Assembly: GCF_024435355.1 (NCBI RefSeq)
Contig: NZ_JAMJWG010000016.1
Coordinates: forward strand, 186,001-250,000
Source of the DNA: Streptomyces odontomachi
Lineage (GTDB): Bacteria > Actinomycetota > Actinomycetes > Streptomycetales > Streptomycetaceae
Length of the DNA: 64,000 nt
Reading direction: 5' to 3'
Numbering within the stretch: the stretch's first letter is position 1; every line of letters begins with the position of its first letter. The translations under genes and the position numbers were made by a program. The notes under the pieces are model-generated. The model worked only from the letters and a program-made list of their open reading frames with translations. It was not told the origin of the DNA and did no database searches. Of this stretch, positions 8,263-18,134 are shown in pieces.

Positions 8263-10788
8263 ATGCCGTCCTGCACCCCTTCCCGCGCCGAAGAAGCCAC
8301 GCTCGTGGAGCTCACGGCGCCCGCCCGCGAACCGCACGGCCGGTCGGCACGGGCCCGTCGGTTCCGGGTCGCCGGGGCAGATGTGTCCGCCTCGATCACG
8401 GTCTTCCTGATCGCCCTGCCGTTGTCCCTGGGCATCGCGCTGGCCACCGGAGCACCGCTTCAGGCAGGACTCGTGGCGGCCGCGGTGGGCGGTCTGGTCG
8501 CCGGGTGGCTCGGCGGCTCCCCCCTCCAGGTGAGCGGCCCCGCGGCCGGGCTCACCCTGGTCACCGCCGAGCTCATCGATCGTTTCGGATGGCGCACCAC
8601 CTGCGCGATCACGGCCCTCGCGGGGCTTGCCCAGATCGGCCTCGGCTGTCTGCGGGTGGCACGCTCGGCGCTCGCCGTGAGCCCGGCGATCGTGCACGGC
8701 ATGCTGGCCGGCATCGGCCTGACCCTCGCTCTCGCCCAGCTCCACATCGTCCTCGGCGGCACGCCGCAGAGCTCCGTGGCCGCCAACCTGCGTGCTCTGC
8801 CGGAGCAGTTGAGCCACCTCCACCCGGCCGCGTTCTCCATGAGCCTGCTGACGTTGGCGCTCCTGCTGAGCTGGCCACGGCTGCCGAGCCGGGTGCCGAA
8901 AACCGGCGATGCCCCACGCACCGGCCTGCCCCGCCTCACGCCCCTCGCGCGCACCGTGGCCAAGCTCCCTCCGGCGCTGGTGGCCGTCGCCGGCGCCACC
9001 ACCGTCGCCTCCCTGGCCGGGCTCCGGCTGCCCCGTGTGGAGCTGCCGTCCTGGCGCGCCCACGTCCTGGCCGGCCTTCCGGACGGGCCACCTTCCGGCA
9101 TCGTCACCGCCGTGCTCACCGTCACGCTGGTGTGCAGCGTGCAGTCGCTGCTCGGCGCGCTCGCCGTGGACAGGTTGATCGCCGAGCGCGGCGGTGTGCA
9201 GGACCGGACGGGCCGTTCCGATCTCGACCGCGAGCTCCTGGGCCAGGGCGCGGCCAACATCGTCTCCGGCGTACTCGGCGGACTGCCCGTCGCCGGGGTC
9301 GCGGTGCGCAGCTTGGCTGGGGGTCCCCCCTCCGGGGGAGCGACCGCGGGCGCGGTCGGTCGGAATTCCAGCGTGCTGCACGGGGCGTGGCTGGCGGCAG
9401 CCGCCCTGCTGCTGGTCCCGGTCCTGGAACTGATTCCGCTCGCCTCGCTGGCCGCGCTGGTGATGGCCGTCGGCATCCGGATGGCCTCGCTGCACCAGGT
9501 GCGCACGGTCACCCGGCACCGCGAGATGCCGGTCTACGCGATGACCACGCTGGCCGTGGCCTTCCTGGGCGTGTTGCACGGGGTGGCGTCGGGCATCGCG
9601 ACGGCGATCGTGCTGGCGCTGTTCCGGTTGACGCGCCTGCGGATCGACCACGAGGAAGGCCCCGACGGCATCCACTGCCTCCGGGTCAGCGGGCAGTTGA
9701 CCTTCCTCGCCGTGCCGCGGCTCAGCCGCGCGCTGCACCGGCTGCCTGCGGACGCGCATGCCGTGGTCGAGTTGGACGGGACGTTCATGGATCACGCGGC
9801 CTTCGAGTCGCTGCGGGACTGGCGGTCGACCCGGCTGGCCCACGGTGGCACGGTCGAGTTCGCCGGCCCCGCGGGCAGACACATCGCGGAGCCGGAACGC
9901 GCCTCCCACTCCCCCTGCCACCTGTGGACCCCCTGGCGCAATCACCACCTGTGCGCCGTCGGACCGGTCGCCGAGCCGGGCGGGTCGGCGGCGCAGCAGG
10001 CCGTGCCCTTTCCCGGTGCTCGGCCGGTGCACCAACTGGCCAGTGGTATCGGCGCCTTCCAGCGGCACACCGCGCCCCTGGTCCGCCGGGAGCTCGCCCG
10101 GCTCGCCCGTGAAGGACAGCGGCCCGCACAGCTCTTCCTGACCTGCGCCGACTCGCGGCTGGTCACCTCGATGATCACGTCCAGCGGCCCGGGCGACCTC
10201 TTCGTGGTGCGGAACATCGGCAACCTCGTCCCGCTCCCGGGCAAGCAGAGCGGGGACGACTCCGTGGCGGCCGCGATCGAGTACGCGGTGGACGTGTTGC
10301 AGGTGCGCTCCATCACCGTGTGCGGCCACTCGGGTTGCGGCGCGATGCAGGCCCTGATGGCGGGCGCCCCCAAGAGCGAACGGCAGGCAGGCACCCCCAA
10401 GGACGAACGGCAGGGCGGCACCTCGTCCGCCACGTCGACCGTCCGCCCCGGGCCCACCACGAGGACCCCCCTCCAGCGCTGGCTGCGGCACGGCGCGCCG
10501 GCCCTGAAGGCGATGCGGTCCGCCGAACCACCGCTGGTGGCACTCGCCGGGCGCCCACCGGCCGACGAGATCGAGCAGTTGTGCCTGACCAACGTCATCC
10601 AGCAGCTGTGGCACCTGCGGGCCCACCCGTCCGTGGCGCACGGTCTCACCGCCGGCACCCTCGACCTGCACGGCATGTACTTCCACGTCGCCGAGGCCCA
10701 GGCGTACCTGCTCGCCGACGACGGCGTCCGCTTCGATCAGGTCGCCCCGGCGCCGCTGGTCCCCCGGTCCGCGTGCCCGCTTCCATAA
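8263..10788 (+). CDS. SulP-family transporter fused to beta-carbonic anhydrase
   Basis: 841 residues. Residues about 35-455 form a multi-pass SulP/SLC26 membrane domain with the hallmark N-terminal segment ASITVFLIALPLSLGIALATGAP. A STAS-like domain (about 465-545) follows, then a cytoplasmic beta-carbonic anhydrase (about 580-830) with zinc ligands visible in CADSR (Cys near 628) and CGHSGCGAM (His 689, Cys 692). The fusion is expected to move bicarbonate or another anion and interconvert CO2 and bicarbonate at the membrane. GGAG lies 10 nt before the ATG. Odd feature: a palindromic in-frame insert near residues 350-362 (SLAGGPPSGGATAGAV), discussed in the findings. The downstream acetyl-CoA synthetase gene is separate. 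Confidence 0.9.
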   Translation: MPSCTPSRAEEATLVELTAPAREPHGRSARARRFRVAGADVSASITVFLIALPLSLGIALATGAPLQAGLVAAAVGGLVAGWLGGSPLQVSGPAAGLTLVTAELIDRFGWRTTCAITALAGLAQIGLGCLRVARSALAVSPAIVHGMLAGIGLTLALAQLHIVLGGTPQSSVAANLRALPEQLSHLHPAAFSMSLLTLALLLSWPRLPSRVPKTGDAPRTGLPRLTPLARTVAKLPPALVAVAGATTVASLAGLRLPRVELPSWRAHVLAGLPDGPPSGIVTAVLTVTLVCSVQSLLGALAVDRLIAERGGVQDRTGRSDLDRELLGQGAANIVSGVLGGLPVAGVAVRSLAGGPPSGGATAGAVGRNSSVLHGAWLAAAALLLVPVLELIPLASLAALVMAVGIRMASLHQVRTVTRHREMPVYAMTTLAVAFLGVLHGVASGIATAIVLALFRLTRLRIDHEEGPDGIHCLRVSGQLTFLAVPRLSRALHRLPADAHAVVELDGTFMDHAAFESLRDWRSTRLAHGGTVEFAGPAGRHIAEPERASHSPCHLWTPWRNHHLCAVGPVAEPGGSAAQQAVPFPGARPVHQLASGIGAFQRHTAPLVRRELARLAREGQRPAQLFLTCADSRLVTSMITSSGPGDLFVVRNIGNLVPLPGKQSGDDSVAAAIEYAVDVLQVRSITVCGHSGCGAMQALMAGAPKSERQAGTPKDERQGGTSSATSTVRPGPTTRTPLQRWLRHGAPALKAMRSAEPPLVALAGRPPADEIEQLCLTNVIQQLWHLRAHPSVAHGLTAGTLDLHGMYFHVAEAQAYLLADDGVRFDQVAPAPLVPRSACPLP

Positions 10789-10955
10789 GCGCACGGCAGG
10801 CGGCCTACGCTGGCCTGGACGCCACCGTTCCGCCCTGTGCACCTCCCGAGCGGAAAAAGGTCTAAACCAATTCTTCCGTCGGCCCTTGTCACCGGGGGCG
10901 CCGTCTGGTGAGCTGTGGCGTGGGACACAACCGACCCTTGGGAAAGGCAGATGTC

Positions 10956-12911
10956 GTGAGCAACGAAAGCCTGGCCAATCTGCTCCGCGAAGAGCGCAGG
11001 TTCGCGCCCCCCGCCGACCTGGCCGCGCACGCCAACGTCACCGCGGAGGCGTACGAACGGGCCAAGGCTGACCGGCTCGGTTTCTGGGCCGAGCAGGCCC
11101 GTCGACTGACCTGGGCGACCGAGCCGACCGAGACCCTGGACTGGTCGAACCCCCCGTTCGCCAAATGGTTCAAGGACGGCAAGCTCAACGTCGCGTACAA
11201 CTGCGTCGACCGGCACGTCGAGGCGGGCAACGGCGACCGGGTGGCGCTGCACTTCGAGGGTGAGCCCGGTGACACCCGGACGATCACCTACGCACAGCTG
11301 AAGGACGACGTCTCCCGCGCCGCCAACGCCCTGACCGAGCTGGGCGTGCACGCGGGCGACCGGGTGATGATCTATCTGCCGATGATCCCCGAGGCCGTGG
11401 TGGCCATGCTGGCGTGCGCCAGGATCGGCGCCGCCCACTCGGTCGTCTTCGGCGGGTTCTCCGCCGACGCCATCACGGCCCGCATCAAGGACGCCACCGC
11501 CAAGCTCGTCATCACCGCCGACGGCGGCTACCGCCGGGGCAAGGCGACCGCGCTCAAGCCCGCCGTGGACGACGCCGTGGGCCGTACGGACACCGTCGAG
11601 AAGGTGCTGGTCGTCCGCCGCACCGGTGGTGACGTGGTGTGGAACGACGACCGCGACCTCTGGTGGCACGACGTCGTCGAGGGGCAGTCCACCGAGCACA
11701 CCCCGGAGGCGTTCGACGCCGAGCACCCGCTCTACATCCTCTACACCTCCGGCACCACCGGTAGGCCGAAGGGCATCCTGCACACCTCCGGCGGCTACCT
11801 CACCCAGGTGTCGTACACGCACCACGCCGTCTTCGACCTCAAGCCGGAGACGGACATCTACTGGTGCACCGCTGACATCGGCTGGGTGACCGGCCACTCC
11901 TACCTCGTCTACGGCCCGCTCTCCAACGGCGCCACCCAGGTGATGTACGAGGGCACCCCTGACACCCCGCACCAGGGCCGCTTCTGGGAGATCGTGCAGA
12001 AGTACAAGGTCACGATCCTGTACGCGGCGCCCACCGCGATCCGCACGTTCATGAAGTGGGGCGACGACATCCCCGCCAAGTTCGACCTGAGCAGCCTGCG
12101 GGTGCTCGGGTCGGTGGGCGAGCCGATCAACCCCGAGGCCTGGATGTGGTACCGCAAGCACATCGGACACGAGCGCTGCCCGATCGTGGACACCTGGTGG
12201 CAGACCGAGACCGGCGCGATCATGATCTCGCCGCTGCCCGGCGTCACGGAGACCAAGCCGGGCTCGGCGCAGCGCGCGCTGCCCGGCATCTCGGCCACCG
12301 TCGTCGACGACCAGGCCGAAGAGGTGCCGAACGGCGGCGGCGGTTACCTGGTGCTGACCGAGCCGTGGCCGTCCATGCTGCGCACCATCTGGGGCGACGA
12401 CCAGCGTTTCCTGGACACCTACTGGTCGCGTTTCGAGAACCGGTACTTCGCCGGTGACGGCGCCAAGAAGGACGACGACGGCGACGTGTGGCTGCTCGGC
12501 CGCGTCGACGACGTGATGCTGGTCTCCGGCCACAACATCTCCACCACCGAGGTGGAGTCCGCGCTCGTCTCGCACCCCTCGGTCGCCGAGGCCGCGGTGG
12601 TCGGCGCGACGGACGAGACGACCGGTCAGGCCATCGTGGCCTTCGTGATACTGCGCGGCACCGTCAGCGAGGACGACAGCCTCCTCGGCGAGCTGCGCAA
12701 CCACGTGGGCAGCACCCTGGGCCCGATCGCCAAGCCCAAGCGGATCCTGGCGGTGGCCGAGCTGCCGAAGACCCGCTCCGGCAAGATCATGCGCCGGCTG
12801 CTGCGCAACGTCGCGGAGAACAAGGAACTCGGCGACGTCACCACGCTGACGGACTCCTCGGTGATGGACCTGATCCAGAAGAAGCTGCCGTCGGCACCCA
12901 GCGAGGACTGA
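10956..12911 (+). CDS. acsA: Acetate--CoA ligase (acetyl-CoA synthetase)
   Basis: 651 residues, the usual length for Acs. It activates acetate through acetyl-AMP to acetyl-CoA in the cytoplasm. The adenylate-forming P-loop is YTSGTTGRPKGI; other conserved motifs are WWQTETGAIM and the C-terminal KTRSGKIMRRLLR, whose lysine (about 610) is the catalytic and acetylatable residue. The GTG start follows a GGGAAAGGCAG ribosome site; an in-frame upstream extension to 10908 lacks support. A perfect hairpin terminator follows the stop. Acs is commonly controlled by lysine acetylation in actinobacteria, which the motif permits. Confidence 0.97.
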   Translation: MSNESLANLLREERRFAPPADLAAHANVTAEAYERAKADRLGFWAEQARRLTWATEPTETLDWSNPPFAKWFKDGKLNVAYNCVDRHVEAGNGDRVALHFEGEPGDTRTITYAQLKDDVSRAANALTELGVHAGDRVMIYLPMIPEAVVAMLACARIGAAHSVVFGGFSADAITARIKDATAKLVITADGGYRRGKATALKPAVDDAVGRTDTVEKVLVVRRTGGDVVWNDDRDLWWHDVVEGQSTEHTPEAFDAEHPLYILYTSGTTGRPKGILHTSGGYLTQVSYTHHAVFDLKPETDIYWCTADIGWVTGHSYLVYGPLSNGATQVMYEGTPDTPHQGRFWEIVQKYKVTILYAAPTAIRTFMKWGDDIPAKFDLSSLRVLGSVGEPINPEAWMWYRKHIGHERCPIVDTWWQTETGAIMISPLPGVTETKPGSAQRALPGISATVVDDQAEEVPNGGGGYLVLTEPWPSMLRTIWGDDQRFLDTYWSRFENRYFAGDGAKKDDDGDVWLLGRVDDVMLVSGHNISTTEVESALVSHPSVAEAAVVGATDETTGQAIVAFVILRGTVSEDDSLLGELRNHVGSTLGPIAKPKRILAVAELPKTRSGKIMRRLLRNVAENKELGDVTTLTDSSVMDLIQKKLPSAPSED

Positions 12912-12920
12912 GGCCACTCC

Positions 12921-12944
12921 GCCCCGGGCTGCGCAGCCCGGGGC
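12921..12944 (+). terminator. Terminator after acsA
   Basis: GCCCCGGGCTGC is followed directly by its exact complement GCAGCCCGGGGC, 9 bp past the acsA stop: a strong intrinsic-type hairpin without a T-tract. Confidence 0.75.
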
Positions 12945-13171
12945 GTGCAGTGCCGGCTGCGGGACCCCGTCGGGGAGGGTGCGCCTGATCGTGCGCCCGC
13001 ACCGGCGGGGTTTTCGCTGTCCTCACCCCGGCGGGGGATTCGGTTGTCCCCGCCCCTTCCCGATGCCTCCGACGTGGCACGGATCAACGCACGGGGACCC
13101 ACGACCCACAGGGAACCCGCGCGGGACCGCCCGCTGACGGGATCACGTCCCACGCATCTGGAGGTGCCCTC

Positions 13172-14449
13172 GTGGCCGTGCCCGAGAGCCGTCGCAAGGC
13201 ATTCGGACGTCTGCCGCTGCCCGAACGGCGGTTCCTGGCGGACGCCCTGCGCGCCGAGACGGTCGGCGGCATCCTCCTCCTGGTGGCCTCGGTCGCCGCA
13301 CTGGTCTGGGCGAACACCCCGCTGAAGGGGGGTTACGAGACGGTCCGGCACGCGCATGTCGGGCCATCGGCGCTCGGTCTGCACCTCAGCCTCCAGCACT
13401 GGGCCGCCGACGGGCTGCTGGCCGTCTTCTTCTTCGTGGCCGGCATCGAGCTGAAGCGCGAACTGGTGACGGGTGAGCTGCGTGACCCGCGAACGGCCGT
13501 GCTGCCGGTCGCCGCCGCCTTCTGCGGCATGCTGGCGCCCGCCCTCGTCTACGTACTGGTGAACGCCGTGGGCGGCGGATCACTGGCCGGCTGGGCGGTG
13601 CCCACCGCCACCGACATCGCCTTCGCGCTGGCCGTCCTCGCCGTGACCGGCACCGCCCTGCCGTCCGCGCTGCGGGCCTTCCTGCTGACGCTCGCCGTCG
13701 TCGACGACTTCTTCGCCATCCTGATCATCGCCGTCTTCTTCAGCGGCACCATCGACTTCGTGGCACTCGGCGGCGCCGTGGTCGGACTGGGCGTCTTCTG
13801 GCTGTTGCAGTGGCGCTGGAACGTGCACGGCTGGTACGTGTACGTGCCGCTCGCCCTGGTGATCTGGGCGTTGACGGTGAACAGCGGCATCCATCCGACC
13901 ATCGCCGGCGTCGCCATGGGCCTGACCCTGCGCTGCCACCCTGTCGAGGGCGAGGAGCGTTCCCCCGGCGAGCACATCGAGCATCTCGTCCGCCCGCTCT
14001 CCGCCGGGCTGGCGGTGCCGCTGTTCGCGCTGTTCAGCGCGGGCGTCGCGGTCTCCGGGCAGGTGCTGTCCGAGGTGTTCCGCGCGCCGGAGACGCTGGG
14101 TGTGCTGCTCGGTCTGGTGGCCGGGAAGACCCTCGGGGTGTTCGGCGGCACCTGGCTGACGGCGCGTTTCACCCGCGCCCAGCTCAGCGAGGAGCTGGCC
14201 TGGCCGGACCTCTTCGCGGTCGCGGTGCTCGCCGGCATCGGCTTCACCGTGTCGCTGCTCATCGGCGAACTGGCGTTCACCACGGACCCGGTCCAGACGG
14301 ACGAGGTCAAGGCCTCGGTCCTGGCCGGCTCCATCATCGCCGCGGTCGCCGCCGCCCTGCTGCTGAGGATCCGGAACGCCACCTACCGGCGGCTCCTGGA
14401 GGACGAGGAGCGCGACGCGGCCAACGGTGGCGCGACCAGCGGGCCCTGA
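13172..14449 (+). CDS. nhaA: Na+/H+ antiporter NhaA
   Basis: 425 residues, about 11-12 membrane segments. NhaA signatures are visible: the N-terminal GGILLLVASVAALVWANTPL helix, AVFFFVAGIELKREL, TATDIAFALAVLAV and LTLAVVDDFFAILIIAVFF, the last two holding the paired Asp residues that bind Na+ and H+. It exports Na+ in exchange for protons. GTG start with a GGAGGT ribosome site 8 nt upstream. The C-terminus adds a charged cytoplasmic tail (LLEDEERDAANGG). Known order in actinobacteria places nhaA after acs, as here. Confidence 0.95.
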   Translation: MAVPESRRKAFGRLPLPERRFLADALRAETVGGILLLVASVAALVWANTPLKGGYETVRHAHVGPSALGLHLSLQHWAADGLLAVFFFVAGIELKRELVTGELRDPRTAVLPVAAAFCGMLAPALVYVLVNAVGGGSLAGWAVPTATDIAFALAVLAVTGTALPSALRAFLLTLAVVDDFFAILIIAVFFSGTIDFVALGGAVVGLGVFWLLQWRWNVHGWYVYVPLALVIWALTVNSGIHPTIAGVAMGLTLRCHPVEGEERSPGEHIEHLVRPLSAGLAVPLFALFSAGVAVSGQVLSEVFRAPETLGVLLGLVAGKTLGVFGGTWLTARFTRAQLSEELAWPDLFAVAVLAGIGFTVSLLIGELAFTTDPVQTDEVKASVLAGSIIAAVAAALLLRIRNATYRRLLEDEERDAANGGATSGP

Positions 14450-14890
14450 CGGCGTCACGGCACTCCTGACGGCGCCACGGCCCTCCTGACCGGTCTCAGG
14501 CCCCGGACGGAGTCCAGAGGTGGGTGTGGGGCAGCGTGGGCGGGCGTGAGACCGGTGAGGCATGCGCGGGGCGCGCGCCGGTGCAGCCCTACGTGGCGAA
14601 GACGTGCCGAAGCGACGGGCGGGCGCACCGTGGACACGACCGTCCGGCATGATCTGGGGCCAACGGGTACGAGACGTTGCAAGCCCACGGCTGCAACGGC
14701 TCCACCTGCCTCCGACGGGGGCCGACCGGCCGTGCCACACCGCACGGAAGCCGTACGCCGGTGCCGTGGGTCACCACGCCACCGGACACGACGCGGTACG
14801 ACGGTGCCGTGCGACAACGCGGTACGACGGTGCCGTACGACACCGCGCCGTGCGGCGAGAAGAGAACGAAAGCGGGAGAGGGAGTACGCG
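14450..14890. other. Intergenic region with direct repeats
   Basis: Contains two adjacent near-identical GCGGTACGACGGTGCCGT units (about 14789-14838) and a related third partial copy. No gene is supported; several frames are open here only because of GC bias. The promoter for the holin-like/epoxide-hydrolase pair is expected here. Confidence 0.4.
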
Positions 14891-15394
14891 ATGAGCGCAT
14901 CCGCAGCCGACGAGCCCGTCGGGGCCGAACGCAGCTTCGGCACACTGGTGGCGTCGGCGACCAGCGAGATGTCCGCGCTGGTGCACGACGAGATCGCGCT
15001 GGCCAAGGCCCAGCTGCGGCGGGACGTCAAGCGCGGCGCCATGAGCGGCGGTGCGTTCCTGGCAGCCGGCGTGCTGCTGACCTTTTCCCTGCCGATGCTG
15101 AGCTTCGCCCTCGCCTACGGCATCCAGCTCTGGAGCGGTTGGCATCTGTCGGTCTGCTTCCTGCTGTCGTTCGCGGCCAGCGTGCTGCTGGCCGCGATCC
15201 TCGCGCTGATCGGGCTGGTGTTCGCCAAGAAGGCGAAGAAGAGCGGCGGCACCCGGAAGGCCGTCGCTTCGGCGAAGGAGAGCGCCTCGGTCCTACACAA
15301 CGTCAAGCCGCATCCCCGCCAGGTCCTCCCTGCGCAGGACGCCTCGGACTCCGGCCGCGACACCGGTGTACCTGTGGCACGCTCGACCTCATGA
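14891..15394 (+). CDS. Phage-holin-like (DUF1469 family) membrane protein
   Basis: 167 residues. A soluble amphipathic helix (residues 10-55, TLVASATSEMSALVHDEIALAKAQ) precedes two hydrophobic segments (about 55-80 and 90-115), then a Lys-rich cytoplasmic tail. This is the actinobacterial putative superfamily III holin / DUF1469 layout. Function is unknown; these are chromosomal genes and not evidence of a prophage. The stop overlaps the next ATG (ATGA), so expression is coupled to the epoxide-hydrolase-like gene, an association also known in mycobacteria (Rv3669/ephE, from memory). Confidence 0.8.
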   Translation: MSASAADEPVGAERSFGTLVASATSEMSALVHDEIALAKAQLRRDVKRGAMSGGAFLAAGVLLTFSLPMLSFALAYGIQLWSGWHLSVCFLLSFAASVLLAAILALIGLVFAKKAKKSGGTRKAVASAKESASVLHNVKPHPRQVLPAQDASDSGRDTGVPVARSTS

Positions 15395-16329
15395 CCGACC
15401 CTGCTACATCCTCGGCGCAGCCGGCCTCCGCAGTTCGGATCGAGGGCCCCTGGAGCCATCGCGACGTGGCCGCCAACGGCGCGCGCTTCCACATCGCGGA
15501 GCTGGGCGATGGGCCGCTGGTCCTGTTGCTGCACGGCTTCCCGCAGTTCTGGTGGACCTGGCGACACCAGCTGGTGGCGCTCGCGGAGGCCGGTTTCCGC
15601 GCGGTCGCCATGGACCTGCGGGGCGTGGGCGGCAGCGACCGCACGCCCCGGGGGTACGACCCGGCCAACCTCGCCCTCGACATCACCGGCGTCGTACGGT
15701 CCCTGGGCGAACCGGACGCCGCACTGGTCGGCCATGACCTGGGCGGTTATCTGGCGTGGACGGCGGCCGTGATGCGGCCGAAGCTGGTGCGCCGGCTGGC
15801 GGTGGCGTCCATGCCGCACCCCCGGCGCTGGCGCTCGGCGATGCTGTCCGACGTCAAGCAGACCTCGGCGAGCGCGCACATCTGGGGCTTCCAGCGCCCC
15901 TGGGTGCCCGAGCGGCAGTTGGTCGCTGACGAGGGCGCCTTGGTGGAGCGGCTGATCCGGGACTGGTCGGGCCCGCGGCTGCCGGACGAGAGCGCACTGG
16001 CCGCGTACCGTCGCGCGATGTGCATCCCGTCGACGGCGCACTGCTCGGTCGAGCCCTACCGGTGGCTGGTGCGGTCCCTGGCACGGCCGGACGGGATCCA
16101 GTTCAACCGCCGTATGAAGCGGCCGGTGCGGGTGCCGACGCTGCACCTGCACGGGTCGCTGGATCCGGTGATGCGGACACGCAGCGCGGCCGGCTCCGGT
16201 GAGTACGTGGAGGCCCCGTACCGCTGGCGGCTCTTCGACGGCCTCGGCCACTTCCCGCACGAGGAGGACCCGCTCGCCTTCTCGGCAGAGCTGGTCAACT
16301 GGCTGCGGGATCCTGAGCCCGACCGCTGA
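15391..16329 (+). CDS. Alpha/beta hydrolase, epoxide-hydrolase type
   Basis: 312 residues. The oxyanion loop HGFPQFWWTW and nucleophile elbow VGHDLGGYLAW are seen; the nucleophile is Asp, as in epoxide hydrolases and haloalkane dehalogenases, rather than Ser. The catalytic His is in DGLGHFPHEE near the C-terminus, and the charge-relay acid likely lies in HGSLDPV. It should hydrolyse an epoxide or ester-like substrate in the cytoplasm. Start overlaps the upstream holin-like gene by 4 bp. Confidence 0.88.
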   Translation: MTDPATSSAQPASAVRIEGPWSHRDVAANGARFHIAELGDGPLVLLLHGFPQFWWTWRHQLVALAEAGFRAVAMDLRGVGGSDRTPRGYDPANLALDITGVVRSLGEPDAALVGHDLGGYLAWTAAVMRPKLVRRLAVASMPHPRRWRSAMLSDVKQTSASAHIWGFQRPWVPERQLVADEGALVERLIRDWSGPRLPDESALAAYRRAMCIPSTAHCSVEPYRWLVRSLARPDGIQFNRRMKRPVRVPTLHLHGSLDPVMRTRSAAGSGEYVEAPYRWRLFDGLGHFPHEEDPLAFSAELVNWLRDPEPDR

Positions 16330-16934
16330 GTCGGACGGTTGCGTGGGGTCGCTGGGTCGGGGCTTCGGGGACGGCTCCACGCCCCCGCGCTGCGCCGGTC
16401 ACAGCCACTTTCCAGCCAGAGTGCTCATTGCCCCTCGCATAGGCCGATTGGCGCTACGAGACGCGGTTACCGACCTTGCGACGGGGGCAGAGGTCAGGGT
16501 ATGGGCTGGACGCACGACTACAGTGACGTATCGGGCAAGCGCCGCTCGGCCACTCCGCTGAATTCGCTTCGCGGCAGTGGCTCCTACCAGGTAGAGCAGG
16601 CATCTGAGGAAGTCATGGGGATCCCCCTCATCTTGCGGCGCAGGGCCCGCTGGGTCTCCGCGCGGCTACGCCATCCCCGCACCTGACGGCATCGACCGCC
16701 AGATTCGGTACCCCGCCGTGACGGCCGTTCCGGCCGGCGTGTGGATCACGTTCACTCGGACGTAGCAGCGCTTGGTTCCGGCCATTCGCGCTACGACGCG
16801 TCATGGGTCGCGCACGGCTGGTCATGGAGTGCTGCGACTCACGCGGCCGCAGGCGGGTGTCGTTGCAGAGCGCGACACGGGTGTCCATGCAGTGCGCGGC
16901 GCAGGTGTCCATGCCGCACGCAGCACATCGCGCG
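16330..16934. other. Convergent intergenic region, nothing recognised
   Basis: About 600 bases between the convergent epoxide-hydrolase-like and MarP-like genes. From 16840 to 16930 it shows loose repeats built on CGGGTGTCCATGC. No gene, tRNA or strong hairpin is recognised. Confidence 0.4.
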
Positions 16935-18134
16935 TCACATCGCGCACCCTTCGCTGTCGACCTGCTGGTTCGCGGTGCGTCCGGTGGTGATGTCGCTGCG
17001 GATCTCGTCCGCGGTGAGCGCGTAGCCGGTGTCCGGGTCGTCGAGGGACTTGGCGAACACGACCCCGTAGACCTTGCCGTCCGGGGTGAGCAGCGGGCCG
17101 CCGGAGTTGCCCTGGCGCACGGTCGCGTACAGCGAGTAGACGTCACGGCGCACGGTGCCGCGGTGGTAGATGTCCGGGCCGTTGGCGGTGATCCGGCCGC
17201 GTACCCGCGCCGGGCGCACGTCGTACGCGCCGTTCTCCGGGAACCCCGCGACGATCGCCCCGCTACCGCTGCCGGCGTCCGTCGAGGCGAACTGGAGCGC
17301 CGGTGCCTTCAGGTCCGGCACGTCGAGGACGGCGATGTCGCGCTCCCAGTCGTAGAGCACCACCGTGGCGTCGAGCAGGCGCCCCTGGCCGCCTATCTGG
17401 ACGGTGGGCTCGTCGACGCCGCCGACGACATGCGCGTTGGTCATGACGCGGCGGTTGTCGAAGACGAAACCGGAGCCCTCGAGGACCTTGCCGCAGCCCT
17501 GCGCGGTGCCGACGACCTTCACGATGGAGCGCTGGGCCTTGGCGGCCACGGGGCTGCTGCCGAGCGCCGGGTCGGGCGGCCGTACCGGGTGGATGGGCTC
17601 GTTCGAGAACGGGCTGAAGACCTGCGGGAACCCGTTCTGCGCGAGGACGGCGGAGAAGTCGGCGAACCAGGTGTTGGCCTGGTCGGGCAGCGTCCGGGAG
17701 ACGCCGAGCAGCACCTTGGAGGTACGGACCTCCTTGCCGAGGGTCGGCAGGGTGGTGCCGGCGAGCGCGGAGCCGACCAGCCAGGCGACCAGCAGCATGG
17801 CGACGACGTTGACCAGCGCGCCGCCGGTCGCGTCGAGGGCGCGCGCCGGCGACCAGGTGATGTACCGGCGCAGTTTGTTGCCCAGGTGGGTGGTGGCGGC
17901 CTGACCGACGGAGGCGCAGACGATCACGATGACGACGGCGACCACGGCCACGGAGGTGCTCACCGTGGCCTTGTTGGTGACGTAATCCCAGATCACGGGC
18001 AGCAGGTAGACCGCGACGAGCCCGCCGCCGAGGAACCCGATCACGGACAGGATGCCGACGATGAAGCCCTGCCGGTAGCCGACCCATGCGAACCAGACGG
18101 CGCCGGCGAGCAGCAGGTAGTCCAGTACGTTCAC
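16935..18134 (-). CDS. MarP-family membrane-anchored serine protease
   Basis: 399 residues. Four hydrophobic segments in residues 1-125 form a CvpA-like membrane domain (MNVLDYLLLAGAVWFAWVGYRQGF), followed by an extracytoplasmic trypsin-like domain. The catalytic triad is visible as TNAHVV (His about 235), ERDIAVLDV (Asp about 265) and RQGNSGGPLL (Ser about 344). Two Cys (GCGKV and SEGCAM at the end) could form a disulfide. Family knowledge: M. tuberculosis MarP (Rv3671c) supports survival in acid by processing a cell-wall hydrolase. Same neighbourhood here (NUDIX, nth, crp), supporting orthology. Confidence 0.92.
   Translation of the reverse strand: MNVLDYLLLAGAVWFAWVGYRQGFIVGILSVIGFLGGGLVAVYLLPVIWDYVTNKATVSTSVAVVAVVIVIVCASVGQAATTHLGNKLRRYITWSPARALDATGGALVNVVAMLLVAWLVGSALAGTTLPTLGKEVRTSKVLLGVSRTLPDQANTWFADFSAVLAQNGFPQVFSPFSNEPIHPVRPPDPALGSSPVAAKAQRSIVKVVGTAQGCGKVLEGSGFVFDNRRVMTNAHVVGGVDEPTVQIGGQGRLLDATVVLYDWERDIAVLDVPDLKAPALQFASTDAGSGSGAIVAGFPENGAYDVRPARVRGRITANGPDIYHRGTVRRDVYSLYATVRQGNSGGPLLTPDGKVYGVVFAKSLDDPDTGYALTADEIRSDITTGRTANQQVDSEGCAM

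Noticed and set aside
8146..10842. Minus-strand 898-codon frame opposite the SulP gene
   Set aside because: Arg/Gly/His-rich shadow of a well-supported gene.
14891..15394. Prophage holin
   Set aside because: No phage genes around it; DUF1469 holin-like proteins are normal chromosomal genes coupled to the epoxide-hydrolase gene.
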